DNA of 64,000 nt. Origin: Anastatus disparis (Eukaryota; Arthropoda; Insecta; Hymenoptera; Eupelmidae). The notes below the pieces were generated by a model, which was not told the DNA's origin, did not search any database, and was given only the letters and a program-made list of their open reading frames with translations. The position numbers and the translations under genes were made by a program. The stretch spans positions 6,823,501 through 6,887,500 of the forward strand of contig JAFFSR010000218.1 in NCBI GenBank assembly GCA_017163975.1, given 5' to 3'. Of the stretch, positions 53,501 through 64,000 are shown piece after piece; the first letter of the stretch is position 1; each line of letters opens with the position of its first letter.

Positions 53501-53949
53501 TTTAATTATTGCTTTAAAAAAATTAAAAAAAAACAGAAAATTATTTAATAACTAAACATAATTCTAAAACAATCCCTAAAAATCACACAACCGTCCTTCG
53601 TAATTACAGCCCAAGACAACATTATGAAAACTTTTTTTTCTCACAACCTTGTCTCAGCGCTTAATTTCTTAATTCACCGAAGGAAAAAAAAGCCGTGCCA
53701 TTAAACCCGCACGATAGTGAAAGCAAAACATTTACAATAAAAAAAAATAAAGATGAAAAAAAAAGAAGAATTTTAATGGGAAAATTGTAAATAAAGAAAG
53801 TACGCGAGAACAAAAAAAAAAAAAGCTAATATTTTGAAAATACCGTTATCATAGTGAGCAACTTTGTTGACGTCCTGCTGCACAGCGTCCATGCTCGCGA
53901 GTAGCCGGCGTTCACGCTCACGTTTCTCCTTTCTCCCGAGGAACACCAT
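32428..53949 (-). CDS. vari: varicose, MPP2/6-type MAGUK scaffold (L27-PDZ-SH3-Hook-GK)
   Basis: Eight exons on the - strand (53844-53949, 50741-50904, 38985-39335, 37689-37925, 36180-36663, 34820-35154, 33185-33259, 32428-32607) join in phase to 643 residues, similar to insect varicose. The N-terminus is basic (MVFLGRKEKRERERRLL). The L27 region has DTDLIFLEAFIGHPFVRSLV and FYKLLETHDLAAQARI. The PDZ domain spans about 198-284 (GLTIQVDENGNLIIARILRG), the SH3 begins MRALFDYEPSEDTLLPCREI, and the Hook contains RKKKRKMY. The GK domain starts PPFRRKTLALVGPRGVGRRT and ends QWVPVNWLYC. Its P-loop has Arg in place of the kinase Lys, as in catalytically dead MAGUK GK domains. By family knowledge varicose organises septate junctions in epithelia and tracheae. 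Alternative 5' exons are likely. Confidence 0.95.
33822..34495 (+). CDS. candidate two-exon small protein gene nested in a vari intron
   Basis: On the strand opposite to vari, an ATG at 33822 opens a GC-richer exon (MVYLNDLLSAGEGQRRTERF, then GRKEQAIHR) that ends at 33909 before a good donor, GTATGT. A good acceptor (TTTTTGTTTTACACAG) ends at 34382, and the second exon continues in phase to a TAG at 34493-34495. The predicted protein has 66 residues and is basic in its first half. AATAAA follows at about 34506. No known family is recognised. The first exon is much less AT-rich than its surroundings, which argues for function, but it could instead belong to a non-coding transcript. Confidence 0.35.
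34001..34090 (-). ncRNA. primary-microRNA-like hairpin in a vari intron
   Basis: Positions 34001-34028 pair with 34063-34090: 24 of 28 positions are Watson-Crick. On the - strand, which is the sense strand of vari, two more become G:U wobbles, giving 26 of 28. The upper part continues with partial pairing into a 5-bp stem (34037-34041 with 34048-34052) closed by a 6-base loop. Stem length, small symmetric mismatches and a short terminal loop match the shape of animal primary microRNAs. No known mature microRNA sequence is recognised. A chance inverted repeat or tiny MITE remains possible. Confidence 0.4.
38460..38720 (-). mobile_element. possible retroposed fragment with poly-A tail
   Basis: A T run of nearly 40 bases (about 38470-38507) adjoins a GC-richer block (38560-38720) unlike the surrounding intron. 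Read on the - strand the block would end in a poly-A tail, as expected for a 5'-truncated retroposon. The short open frame in it (38570-38770) has no recognised family. The element class cannot be named from sequence alone. Confidence 0.35.
38721..38869. repeat. 23-bp and 17-bp tandem minisatellite
   Basis: Five perfect 23-bp units (each TTAAAGAGTCGCGATATAAA plus TGG) run from 38721 to 38835. Two shorter 17-bp units (GGTCGCGATATAAATGG) follow to 38869, sharing the TCGCGATATAAATGG core. The array lies in the vari intron between the PDZ and L27 exons and directly follows the possible retroposed fragment. Confidence 0.9.
40971..41171 (+). mobile_element. tRNA-derived SINE, copy 3 (full length)
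   Basis: This full-length copy starts GAGGTCGTCAGTGGCTCAGT, with A box TGGCTCAGTCGG and B box GAGTTCGAATCCCGC. The body includes ACATGTGCTTTGTTCATAAA. Near the 3' end CGTCGCT (about 41110) and AGCGACG (about 41145) form a 7-bp inverted repeat, followed by TTAAATAAAATTAAAAAAAA. Confidence 0.85.
41918..41995 (-). other. candidate alternative 5' exon of vari
   Basis: On the - strand a consensus donor, CTCCAG|GTGAGT, ends a 78-bp open segment at 41918. Its frame (ERQVHEGVIFLVKNVLQ) would continue without break into the L27 exon (IEDRLEQPP). An acceptor-like cttgacttttag precedes 41995. There is no in-frame ATG, so it is either an internal alternative exon or a mainly non-coding first exon. The surrounding 41.9-42.7 kb is unusually GC-rich for this intron, which fits an internal promoter. 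Confidence 0.4.
44628..44840. repeat. dispersed repeat, copy 2
   Basis: This is the diverged partner of 8900-9140, starting near CCCTCAAATGACTCTAGAGGG and retaining GTCTTTAATATACTATATTC and CGTTTAAAGGTCAAAGTATT. It has no coding capacity. Confidence 0.5.
47883..48088 (-). mobile_element. tRNA-derived SINE, copy 4 (full length)
   Basis: On the - strand it begins GAGGTCGTCAGTGGCTCAGT and has the same boxes and body as the other copies. The distal inverted repeat is AGCGATG instead of AGCGACG at one arm. The A-rich tail lies at 47883-47895. Confidence 0.8.
50741..50932 (-). other. vari: alternative N-terminal exon form of vari
   Basis: The exon 50741-50904 is preceded by an acceptor, but the same frame stays open through that acceptor to an ATG at 50932 (MERYFDFFPAAFMQSQNITN). 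A transcript starting just upstream would therefore make a vari isoform lacking the basic MVFLGRKEKR N-terminus. The segment 50935-51200 is less AT-rich than the neighbouring intron, which would suit a second promoter. Confidence 0.4.
53082..53213. repeat. 67-bp tandem duplication
   Basis: Two adjacent units, 53082-53148 and 53149-53213, share GGTAATGTA at their start and end with AACAGAAAATTTAGGGGTTC plus TTTTC. It lies in the first vari intron. Confidence 0.8.
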
Positions 53950-56900
53950 AGTGTGGCTTTGTGTATCTACGCGCGTGTCTATGTGTACGTGTGTATACGT
54001 TTTTTTTTCTTATATACTTCGCAAAGACAGGTGAAAACTTTTTAAAGAGTCTCACTTTTCAATGATCAACAGAAGCACTTTAAATTTAAGTTTACACAGA
54101 CACTCGCGTTGCTCTCGACACTTTTAACATTAAGAACGATATGTAAAGGCTATTAAGTTATTAAAAATCCACCCATTTCTCACAGCGTTAATTCATTAAC
54201 TAATGAACAAAATTTATCTAAAAAAAATCACTTTTTTAAACACAAGGTTTGAGCTATCCCTTCTCGTTCACCAGGACAATCTTTGCGTGTAACCAGCACA
54301 TTATAATGTATAAAAAAAATCTATAAATCCCAAACGTTAATACAGTTTACTTATAAAGCGGCGGGCTTTTTTAGTGGGGAGCTCCTTACCGCTCGATGTC
54401 TGGCTGAGTTCTGAAGACTCTCGCGCTCTCTTAACGTTTAACTCCTCTCTCTCTCTCTCTTTCTTTTTCTCACACATTCACGGTATACGTATACAAGCAA
54501 GGTGAGTGTGTAGCTCTGTCTATACAACTATATGCATTTTTTTTCTTCTGCTCTTTTTTTTTTAAAGTGTGTATAAGCGGAGTGGTTAGTGTGTGCATAT
54601 ATACACGTTGTACCTGTTGGTATACAAAAGGGGGCCTGGCTGACTTTTTGTAATATCATATGTATATACCCATGAGATGTTAAGACTTATACACATGCAG
54701 AACGGTTATACGCTACATAACCGGCCTTAGAGCGAAGTGTTGCTGTGTTTTTTTTTTTATGAGTTAGTAGCCGACGCCTTTTCTGCGATTAGGAAGCTTG
54801 AAAGTTGAACTTATTATGTGCTATATGCTGCTACGGCTATGGGCGAATGTAGGTAAATCGATTGGAGTTACTTTGAGTTTCTTATTTGCGATAGCATTGT
54901 TCTCCCCTTTTTTTTCTTTGCTTATTTTCTCTAGGTTTGATATTTGAATGTGATTTTTTATTTTTTTTCTACACATAATGCTTTTTATTATTCATTTTTA
55001 TTTATTTTTAAATTGTGAAAAATTTATTCTTCTACAGTGAAATTAATTTAAAATAATTTAATTTAAGATCTTAATATTTAAATTTATAAAATAAAATTGC
55101 TTTGAGTTTCTTTAATTAAAAAGTTATGATTTTTAAGACTTGTTATCTATAAAAAAATAATTGTTTTTATTAAAAAATCACACGTAAATCATATTAATTG
55201 AATGTGATTTAAATTATTTGCAATTTTGTATTATAAAAAAAACTTCATTTTAAATGATCATATTTGTTGATAAATAAATATTAATAAACTTTCTTGAACA
55301 TTTTAGCTAAATAAAACATAAAATACACAACCTCCTTTTTCTAACAAAGAATGTGCAATTCTACATGAATCTTTGATACAATTATAATTAATTATTTATA
55401 TGTCTACAATCTTCGCTCTGTTTCGCATTAAATTTAATATTAGAATGAGATACTTACGATATCTTAGAAATTCATTAAAAGAGAAATAAAAATTTTTGAT
55501 TATGGGAATAATAAGTGGATAAACAGATTAAAATACTAAGTATAAATATAATAGTTAAAGAAACTTAACTTGAAGTTAGCTAAATACCAGTTAATTCAGA
55601 CATTTTTAACGGGCTTTTAACTAATTTTGGGTTAACTTTCTACAATGGTAATAATTTCCAAAATTTCTTAAATTACATAAAAAAATATTTGATTAATAAT
55701 ACTCAAACGTTTGATAACAATCTCCTCTTCGCTTATGAATTCTTTTTCTCCAAATTTTCATATTATGATCATTCTAGATTCCATTAACTCCTCCGAACTC
55801 TCGCAAAACAAAAGTTGAAGAAAAAATAAATTCTTTAAAAAGCCGTTAAAGATGAGCGCGTGCGGCCCGCACGCACACACAAACTATTGACTAACTATAA
55901 CAAAAAAGTTGAGAAGACGTTAAAAAAAAAGAAATTTATACCATAAAAATATTGGAAGTGATCCTCATTTTATTATGCGTGTATTTGCAAGTTTAGAAAA
56001 TTAAACTGCAATCGATATTAAAGTCAAGGGTGTACATATAGTGTATAAAGCGTACAAAGTCTATAAAAAAAGTTTTTATGAATTTACTTTAGATCAAAGT
56101 TTCAAAGTGGTAGATATACGCGAATACAAAGTCTAATGCTGGGTAAATAAATATTTTTCCATCCAGACGCTCGGCAATTAAACTGGCGCTTGTACAAAAA
56201 TTTATTTATATAAATTTTTTTTTTTTTTGACAAATTTACATTTTTAATATCTATTGCATAATAAAAACTATTGATAAAAATTTATAAAAAATATGATATT
56301 TTGATAGACATAATAAAAACCGTTGCATTCCTGAATAAAAACATTAAAGGTTATGATGTCACTAAATAATCATTAATAAAATATGAATGATTAAAAATAA
56401 CCTCTTTCATAATATTCTTCGAAAGAAAGATAAAAAGAACACCAGCAAAACGTTATTTTGTACCAACTGCATTTTCGATTTTCCCAAACAAAAGATTAAG
56501 GTTAAAGAACACTGTATTTTCATAAAAGACTGTTAAAGTCCAGATTTCCCAATAAAAGACTGCATGTATACAAGCGCCGAATGAAATGTTCCACATCGCT
56601 GAATAAGTGCGAAAGCTTCAACTCAAGTTATATAGTCAATGTAATTTATTATTCTTCGATCTTCTTTCGCACGTATATATACGCCTTTTCGGCAAAAATA
56701 TAACGGAACGGACAACCTGACGAAAGCTTTGGATGGTTTTAACGTTATAAAGGAAAAAATTTTTTTATAATGCTTGTAGAAGTATTTTCTTTTTAGTTGT
56801 GTAATGTTGAAAATAAGATTAATTGGCGAAAATTAGTTTTTAATATTTGTTTACAATATTGATTTATTATTATGTTAATATTATTTTGTATACATTGGCA

Positions 56901-57110
56901 TCGTTTATAAAAACACATTAATAAAAGTGTAACTTTATTTTTTAAATAATTTTAAAATATTCAAAATAAATGAATATTAAAATTGACACTATTGATCGAT
57001 GAATACATATGTTTAATCAAAAAAACTAATGTAAGCAATTATTTATTTAAAACATATTGAAAATTAATTGGGGAGACCTCCAACCTTTAATCATTTTCCC
57101 ATTTTTAAGG
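53950..57110. promoter_or_regulatory. probable 5' leader and promoter region of vari
   Basis: The segment 53950-54800, just upstream of the vari start on the - strand, is richer in G and C and in CT/GA tracts. A donor-like GAGCG|GTAAGG at 54384-54393 (- strand) could end a non-coding first exon. The sequence right of 54.9 kb is AT-rich and without recognised genes. Confidence 0.4.
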
Positions 57111-57116
57111 CGACTC

Positions 57117-57263
57117 CGGAGATTAGGTTAAATTTGATTTTTTTTTATTTTTCACCATTTTTTTAAAACCCACAAAATAGTAAGAAACTTAATAATCCAA
57201 AAAATTTTATAAACTAAAAACGTAATTAATAAATTACGAAATGGAAATTTAACCTTACCTCCG
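57117..57263. repeat. 147-bp inverted-repeat element
   Basis: The left arm CGGAGATTAGGTTAAATTT (57117-57135) and the reverse complement of the right arm at 57245-57263 (CGGAGGTAAGGTTAAATTT) differ at only two positions. A smaller palindrome, CGTAATTAATAAATTACG, lies near the right arm (about 57221-57238). It looks like a small MITE or a foldback. Confidence 0.5.
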
Positions 57264-58029
57264 TTGTCACCCACAAATTTATTTTCAATAAAAATCTCCA
57301 CATCTTGGAATAAGTTAACAAATTTATTTTAATAATTAAAAAAAAAAAAACTCAAACTAAAAATAAACAAAAGATAATTAAAAAAAAATCCTTAAAAAGA
57401 ATCAAACATCAAGAAAATAACTGATTAACATTTCTAAGTCGAACTTTCTTCCGTTAAGTTTTAAAAATGATCGATATTAACGCATCAGTCAATATTAGCT
57501 TGCCTGCTCTTATAAAACAAACATATACAATCGAAAAAAGCTTTTCTGAATAATTTTTGACGTTTGAATTTACGCAATCGCAGCATCATAATTTTAGAAA
57601 TCGTGTAATAACCCTTTGATCTTATCTGTTTTCAAATGCCTTTTCTAGGTCGTTGCATGTATTAACCACGCGTATTAAAACCGCTTGATTCTTTCTTGAC
57701 GCTCGTGTATGTAGTAAGGAACGATGCATATCGGTATATTATTTTGCGTGCGACAATCGGTGACCGTTTCTTTTTTTCTTCTTACAGGACATTCACCCAT
57801 TGGGTATTATTGATTAAGAATTTTAAAAGGTAAATTTTGCTTGGGAAATCAAGTATAGAATTATTTATGCTAAGGGAATTATAATTATATTTTTATTTTT
57901 ATATTTATTGATCTATTTTAAAGTATAATAGGAATCGCATAGATTTTCCTTGAATACGCGAGATAATCGAATATAAAGACTTAATTTAATGTTTGACATA
58001 ACTTTGATAACCGAAGTCTTTGATGATTG

Positions 58030-58135
58030 ACTCGATAGCAATGGATTCGTAATTGGTTGGACTCAGTTTGAATTTCAGTCTCGTTCAATTGATATAAGTA
58101 TCACCATACGATGCATAAGAGCTTTGTTAAAAAAT
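58030..58135 (+). mobile_element. tRNA-derived SINE, copy 5 (degenerate head)
   Basis: This stretch keeps the order of the SINE head and early body: ATGGATTCGTAAT, then AGTTTGAATTTCAGTCTCG in the B-box position, then AGTATCACCATACG and GAGCTTTGTTAA matching the body. Many positions differ, so it is an old copy, and the distal part is not recognisable. Confidence 0.5.
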
Positions 58136-59310
58136 ATATTGATAACGTAATGGTAGCACAATTACAATTTAAAAAAAAAAATCAAAAAACTGATTTTTAA
58201 AAATCAAGAAATCCGCATAAAATAAAAGCACTTCATTCAGAATATTAATAATAAAGCTACGATTTAACAGCCATAAAAAAACACAAGAAATAAGTTATGG
58301 CGAGATCAAAATTGGTCAATTTATTATCCGTTCTCAAGATATAAAGGTATATACACGTGTACAGGTATATGTAAGCACGGACTCGTTAGAAAAAATTTAA
58401 TTTCATTCATAATTTCTCAAAACATTCTTTTAAAATATTATTTTTACAGCAGTTTTTAAATCACTGTTGAGCGTTTGATTGACGAGGAAGCATAATGAAG
58501 CTTTTGCTACTGATAACTAAAAATTTTTAACTTTTTACATAGAATAGCATGCTTAAAAATAATATGAGTGAACTTAATTCATAATTCTAATTCATCTATT
58601 AACATGAAATCAATTATTAAAAAATTTGAAAAGAAAATTCAATTTGAATCATCCGAACTTTTTTAAAGCTTGTTTTAAACTATGTAAAATTATGAATGAA
58701 TAATTTTTTTGTCGACCAAAATTTTGTATATAGCTACTAAAGTTTCTGTGTGTCAAAACTACAACTTACAATATTATATATAATAAAAGAAAATAAAATT
58801 TTATCAGTTTTATTCTAATTTCCTAAAACATTATTTCTGGAAAATCACGTTTTACATCATGATAAATTTCGAGAAAATATGGATAGTTTCACAGCCGCAA
58901 AACAAAAATAATTAAGATTAATAGCACTTAACCCTGCAATTTCGTACTATTTAATACGACATCAAAAATATTAACCTTCCACGCAAGTTTATTCAAACTT
59001 TTAGATATTACAAGATTAGCTTTTAAATTAACCACGCAAAGTTTATGCATGCGAGATTGGAAAAAGAGTAGTTTATCAAAAGTTTCGGGAAATCACGCAA
59101 TTCTCATATGTTTTAACGAAACTAGACGGTTTTCTTATTTATAGATTTTTGAGTCATAATGCGTTAAAAGAAAAGCCGATGAGTTATATATCTATGCACT
59201 GATTGGTTTGGACGTTGTTTATTATTGGGTTAAGGTACCATTTATAATTAATGCTCTAGTTTTCTAAATGCAAATTTTTTACATTCAAATTTTATTTATA
59301 CTTTTCTTTA

Positions 59311-59382
59311 CCAAAAATACGTAATTGAGTTACGGATTTTTGGTGCATAATTTCATTACGTGTTTTTGTTACGTAATGAAAT
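59311..59382. repeat. two adjacent hairpins
   Basis: The first (59311-59343) pairs CCAAAAATACGTAA with TTACGGATTTTTGG, 13 of 14 positions, around a 5-base loop. The second (59350-59382) pairs ATTTCATTACGT perfectly with ACGTAATGAAAT around a 9-base loop. Both carry an ACGTAA core. Confidence 0.7.
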
Positions 59383-60324
59383 GTTCCAATTTGTAACGGA
59401 ATTTTAAAAGTGACCTATTTTTTTAAAATTATGTTTATTTTTTTTAAATTACGTATTTATTAATAAAATCATTAATAAATTTGAAAATGACGAATCTTTT
59501 TTAATCGTAGTTAAATATTAATATAATTTAATATTTAACAATAATTTTATCAATAACCATAGAGGTGGTAGTTTATTGCTTGAAATCTTTAATGAATAAT
59601 AAAAATAATAAACTCGAGCAGTATAAAAGCCACAACAACTTGCCATTATACTTTCATCGGAGCGACGATAAAGTAGAAAGCAACAGTTAACGTACTTTTA
59701 CAGCTTTAAGAGCTTATAATATTTTAACTTTCTCCAGTAGTTTGACGCACTTAACAGTAGATGTCAGCACTTGGAATAACCATAAATTATAAATACCAAT
59801 AACTGTACAACTAAGTTTTAGTAATCAATAGAAAAGTAATACAATGTAATACGATGTAAATGAATAATTAATTTTCTCTAAAAATTTTGTTCAATTATTT
59901 ACAACAACTTTTACCATAATTTCAATGATAATAAATGACAATAACTACTGTTTTAACAAAACACAAAAAATATACTATTAACAATAAAAACTATTGCATT
60001 AGAGAATAAATTTGTAAAAAATATAAATAAAATTTACGCAATTACCAATGAATGAGCACATATTCATACTTATTTTAAATTTAAAATATAGGCTACTTAG
60101 CAAACAAGATATAAATATCAAAATTTTAAAATGTTAAATGACGACGATCGTTAAGTTTGACAGCTGGTTGACGGATGTATCCGTTTTATTATACAACGTT
60201 TTATTAATAGCCATTTATTTGCAAAATTTAATTTGTAACTGTTACAGTGTTTATAAATATAATATAATAAAATACTTTTATGTGCAAATATTATTTAATT
60301 TAAAATTTATGACATTTTGATGAA

Positions 60325-60715
60325 GTGAATATTAAATTTTACTAATATTATTAATTAACATTTATTTAACAACCTTTAATTAAAACAAATTGAATAAAAT
60401 TTAAATGTAATGAAATGTTAGTAGTATTACAAAATACAAAAACGTTTTTATGTACAATTATTAATGAATTATAAATCGTTTAAATGTTTATATAGTAAAT
60501 ATTAAATGTTACTGATATTATTAAAAAATATTTATTGTAAATTTAAATTTAAATGAATTAAAGAAATTTTAAACTCAATGAAAATTTAGTATTTATATTT
60601 TAATATTTACTTTATTAAGAGTGTCACTAATATTGTTAATAAATTTTTATTGTAAATTCTAGTTCAAACAAATTAAAAATCATTCAAACACAATGAAATC
60701 TTAGTAATAATAGAA
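60325..60715. repeat. degenerate tandem repeats in AT-rich sequence
   Basis: Three imperfect units share a CACTAATATTATTAATAA-like start, an ATTTTTATTGTAAATT-like middle and an AATGAAATNTTAGTA-like end, at about 60338, 60509 and 60624. They have no coding capacity. Confidence 0.45.
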
Positions 60716-61405
60716 GAAAAAAAATCAATCCGATGTAAAAGAAAAAAAACCAAGAAACATATACATGTGTAATGTATATATACACACTAAAACAGCTGTG
60801 TTAAATAAAAATAACGATTCAACAAGAGCCTCGATATCTTGACTTTGAAGGCAAAAAAAAAGGGAGTAAAGCTGTCAAGAGAAATGAAAAAAGAAAGTCT
60901 ATAGTTCCAGGTGACTGTTGTTGTTATATATTTTCTTTTCAAGTAAAGCTTTAAAAATTGGCTTTGTTCGAACTTTTATATACCCGATCAGCACGATATA
61001 TTGTAAGTCTTGAAATATTGATAAAGATTTACTAGTTTCTCAAAAAAATAAAAGTTCATTCTTTTTTTCAGTGCTTCATTTTAACAATACGTATTTATCC
61101 TTTTGTATTTATACGGAAAAATAAATTTGAATTTATGGACATGTTAATTCTGCTAGTTTCCTGAAAGTTAATTGTTCCTAAGAGTTATGATTTAGTATGA
61201 TAAATTTAATTTTTCTTAGATTTTCTTTGTTTAGAAAATACATTTTTTTCTATAATTATATAATTATATAATTTACATAATTTTTGCTTTCTCATAGAGA
61301 AAGCATTGTATCGGTAAAAAAAATTTTTTTCTATTTTTTCATTAATTTGTACATATTTGAACTCGGTGAGTCGAAAAAAGTGGTTTCCAGAAAATGTCTG
61401 TATGT

Positions 61406-61431
61406 ATGTGTGTGTGTGTGTGTGTGTGTGG
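61406..61431. repeat. GT microsatellite
   Basis: An almost uninterrupted GT dinucleotide run lies immediately left of the 165-bp tandem array and may be part of the same element. Confidence 0.9.
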
Positions 61432-61439
61432 ATGTATGA

Positions 61440-63070
61440 ATTCAGTTAGTAAACTGTATCTCGAGAACTACTCGATGGATTTGCTTCTAATTTTGCATGG
61501 AATTTAGTTTTGTGATTAACTTGCTGGGAAGCTATTGATAATTTGGTTCTACCAGCTTAGTTTTCATTTTAAAGTTTTAAAAAAAAAAAAAAAAAAAAAA
61601 TCGATTTTTTGTTTTTTGGTTTTTTTTTGTTTACTACTCGATGAATTTGCTTCAAAATTTGCATGGAATTTATTTCTGATTGCGCGGATAAAATAAATTT
61701 TTAAAAACTGATTTTCTTAGCTCAGTTTTAATTTTAGAGCATTTTGAAATTTTTGAAAAAAAATGTTTCTATTTATTAAGCCAATAAAATCTTAAAAACT
61801 ACTCGATGGATTTACTTCAAATTTCCCATACAATTCAATTTTTTGATGAACTGGTGCGGAAGCTATTGGGAATTGGTTTTCTTAGCGCAGTTTTTTTTTT
61901 AGAATCATTTTAAGAATTTTTAAAAAATTTCGATTTTTCATTTTTTTTGTATTTTACGTAAACTACTCGAAGAATTTGTTCGAAAATTTGTATGGAACTT
62001 TATTTCGACTGCCAAAATTATTAAAAATTTTGTAAACTAATTTTCTTAGCGCACTTTTAATTTTAGAGCATTTTTAAAATTTTTTAAAAAATTTTTATTT
62101 TTTATTTTTTTCTATTTTACGAAAACCATTCGATTGATTTGCTCCAAAATTTGTATGCAATTAATTCGCTACTATCTGAAGAAAACAAGCTTTGGAATAC
62201 TAATTTTCTCAGCGCAGTTTTAATTTTAGAGCACTTCGAAAATTTTCTAAAAAATTTTTATTTTTCATTTATTTTCTTTTTTGCGTTAACCATACTATAA
62301 ATTTTCTCCAAAATTTTCATACAATTAATTCGCTATTGTCTGAAAAAAATAAGCTTTTGGAAACTAATTTTCTTAGCGTGGTTACAATTTTAGAGAATTT
62401 TTAAGATTTAAAAAAAAATTTCGATTCTTCTTTTCTTATTTTTTTTTATTCTACGTAAAGTACTCGATAGATTTGTTCTAAAAATTACAGGGAAATTATT
62501 TGCGACTGCCAAAAGAAGGGAAATTTTCAAAAATTGATTTTCATAGCGTAGTTTTAATTTTAGAGCATTTTTAAAATTTTGAAAAAGAAATTTTGAAAAG
62601 AAAATGTTATTTATTTAACCAGTTAGATCTCGAAAATTACTCGATGGATTTGCTTCAAATTTTGTATACCATCTATGTTTTTGTATAACTAGGCGGGAAG
62701 CTATAGAAAATTTGTATTCATAGTGTATTTTTTTTATTATAGAGCCATTTTAAGAATTTGAAAAAATTTTCAATTTTTAATTTTTTTTGTATTTTACGTA
62801 AGTTACTTGATGAATTTGCTTTGAGATTTCCATGAGAATAATTTGCATCTGCCAAAAGAAGGATAACTTTTATAAACCGATCTTCTTAGCGTAGTTTTCA
62901 TTTTAGAAAATTTTATAAATTTTCTTAAACAATTTTCATATTTCAGTTTTTTTCCATTTTACGTAAAGTACTCGATAGATTTGCTCTAAAATTTGTATAC
63001 AAGTTATTTGCTACTGTCTTTATAAACCAAGTTTGAAAAAAATAATTTTCTTAGCGTAGCTTTTTGATCA
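61440..63070. repeat. tandem array of about ten 165-bp units
   Basis: The motif ACTCGATGGATTTGCTTCAA and its variants recurs at 61470, 61636, 61801, 61965, 62128, 62292, 62462, 62639, 62805 and 62970, a spacing of 163-177 bp. Each unit also carries CTTAGCGCAGTTTTAATTTT and a TTTTTNTATTTTACGTAA-like end. Units at 61470, 61801 and 62639 have a different lead-in (with TCTCGARAACTACTCG or a diverged form) from the others (ATTTTACGTAAACTACTCG), so there are at least two unit classes. It is a satellite-like array or the internal repeats of a transposon; no coding frame is visible. Confidence 0.85.
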
Positions 63071-64000
63071 CTTCTTTTGATTTCTGAGTAAATCTTGAAA
63101 ATTTATAATAGTACTACTGATTTAGATGTTGACTTGTATTATTGCATTCAATTAAATATTTAAATATAATCATTATTAAATATTATAAATTAAATTGTTT
63201 TTTAATAAATGGAAAAAATATTTGAAGAAGAAGAATGAATTTCATTGTCATCGATCTATTAAAGTACAAATTTATTAATAAATATTAATGTTAGACAATT
63301 TTTTTTATATTAAAATCACATTTAAATAAATATAAAAAAAATAATGAAACTCAAAGAGCTCTATGAGAAAGAATTCCGCCAAAGCACTTGGCAGCGTTTT
63401 TATATTTCTATTGTAAAATAATGAATCCATTTAAATTATTTGTAAATATTGAAAACACTTATTTATAATCCTTTTTTTTAAAGAAAATATTAAAACTATT
63501 ATATATTAAAAAAAATTATTAATTCTATTAAAAATTACTTCAATTAAAATCTAAAAAATTGATGCTACACGCTCAACAAATTAAAATCTGGTTTAATCAT
63601 TAATAATAATTAGCTTAAACAATGATTAAAATGTAAAGTTGTTTGATCAGAGTAAAAGGTATAAGGCAAACAAGTGTACATACGTATATATGCAGAAAAG
63701 GCAATTAATTCTGAGATGGTGAAGGAAAACTTGAGTTTTAGCTTTATAAGATTTAGAAGGCTAAAGATCTTAAGCTATTTATATAAATCCATTAGACACA
63801 AAAGTTAAATGTTTCTGTGCGCGTATATATGTATCAGAGCATTTTCACTATAACCTTATAACTTTAAATCCTTCCGAGTGAATTTTATTGAAACACTTGT
63901 GGTAGTAAATTTTCGTATATATACAATGTACGATTGGTTTATGGGGAATTGAAAATTTTAGTTATTGGTAATTCGTCACTTTATTTATTATAATCCGAAA
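63071..64000. other. right edge without recognised features
   Basis: AT-rich sequence follows the tandem array. No open frame, splice pattern or repeat of note was seen. Confidence 0.6.

Noticed and set aside
60138..60320. 60-codon open frame
   Set aside because: Short, AT-driven composition (Ile, Leu, Tyr, Asn), no splice or family support.

Overview
The window is AT-rich eukaryotic nuclear DNA with GT-AG introns, long untranslated regions, many homopolymer and short-repeat tracts, and protein families typical of insects. The varicose-type MAGUK in particular points to an insect. A hymenopteran such as a parasitoid wasp would fit the base composition and compact gene spacing, but that is inference. 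No bacterial, viral or CRISPR features were seen.

Layout from left to right. (1) 1-17.8 kb: a Dbl-family Rho guanine nucleotide exchange factor on the + strand. Thirteen exons (5871-16726) are visible; the 5' end is missing or lies in the mostly featureless first 5.9 kb. (2) 17.9-18.7 kb: a MITE-like element directly abutting a tRNA-derived SINE. (3) 20.0-25.9 kb: a compact housekeeping cluster of eIF3f (+), Actr10/Arp11 of dynactin (-, convergent with eIF3f) and mTERF3 (+, divergent from Actr10 over a 417-bp shared promoter region). (4) 26.8-29.9 kb: ERGIC3 on the - strand, whose last intron contains the complete ROMO1 gene on the + strand. (5) 32.4-53.9 kb: varicose (vari; MPP2/6-type MAGUK with L27, PDZ, SH3, Hook and GK domains) on the - strand, eight coding exons over 21.5 kb, with candidate alternative first exons. 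(6) 54-64 kb: no coding gene recognised; it holds inverted repeats and a roughly 165-bp tandem array near the right edge.

The genes are not a pathway. They cover Rho signalling, translation initiation, dynactin transport, mitochondrial expression and inner-membrane function, ER-Golgi cycling, and septate-junction or polarity scaffolding. The cluster from eIF3f to ROMO1 is densely packed, with convergent, divergent and nested pairs; the RhoGEF and vari loci are expanded by introns and repeats.

Most worth checking: a hairpin in a vari intron (34001-34090) that looks like a primary microRNA; a candidate two-exon small protein gene (33822-34495, + strand) around that hairpin; a five-copy SINE family with a conserved terminal stem-loop; a mTERF3 whose N-terminal half is a long charged region with four 18-residue repeats; an open reading frame inside a RhoGEF intron; and the 165-bp tandem array. 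Exon boundaries were read by eye from splice signals, phase and protein-family continuity; no alignment or transcript search was run.
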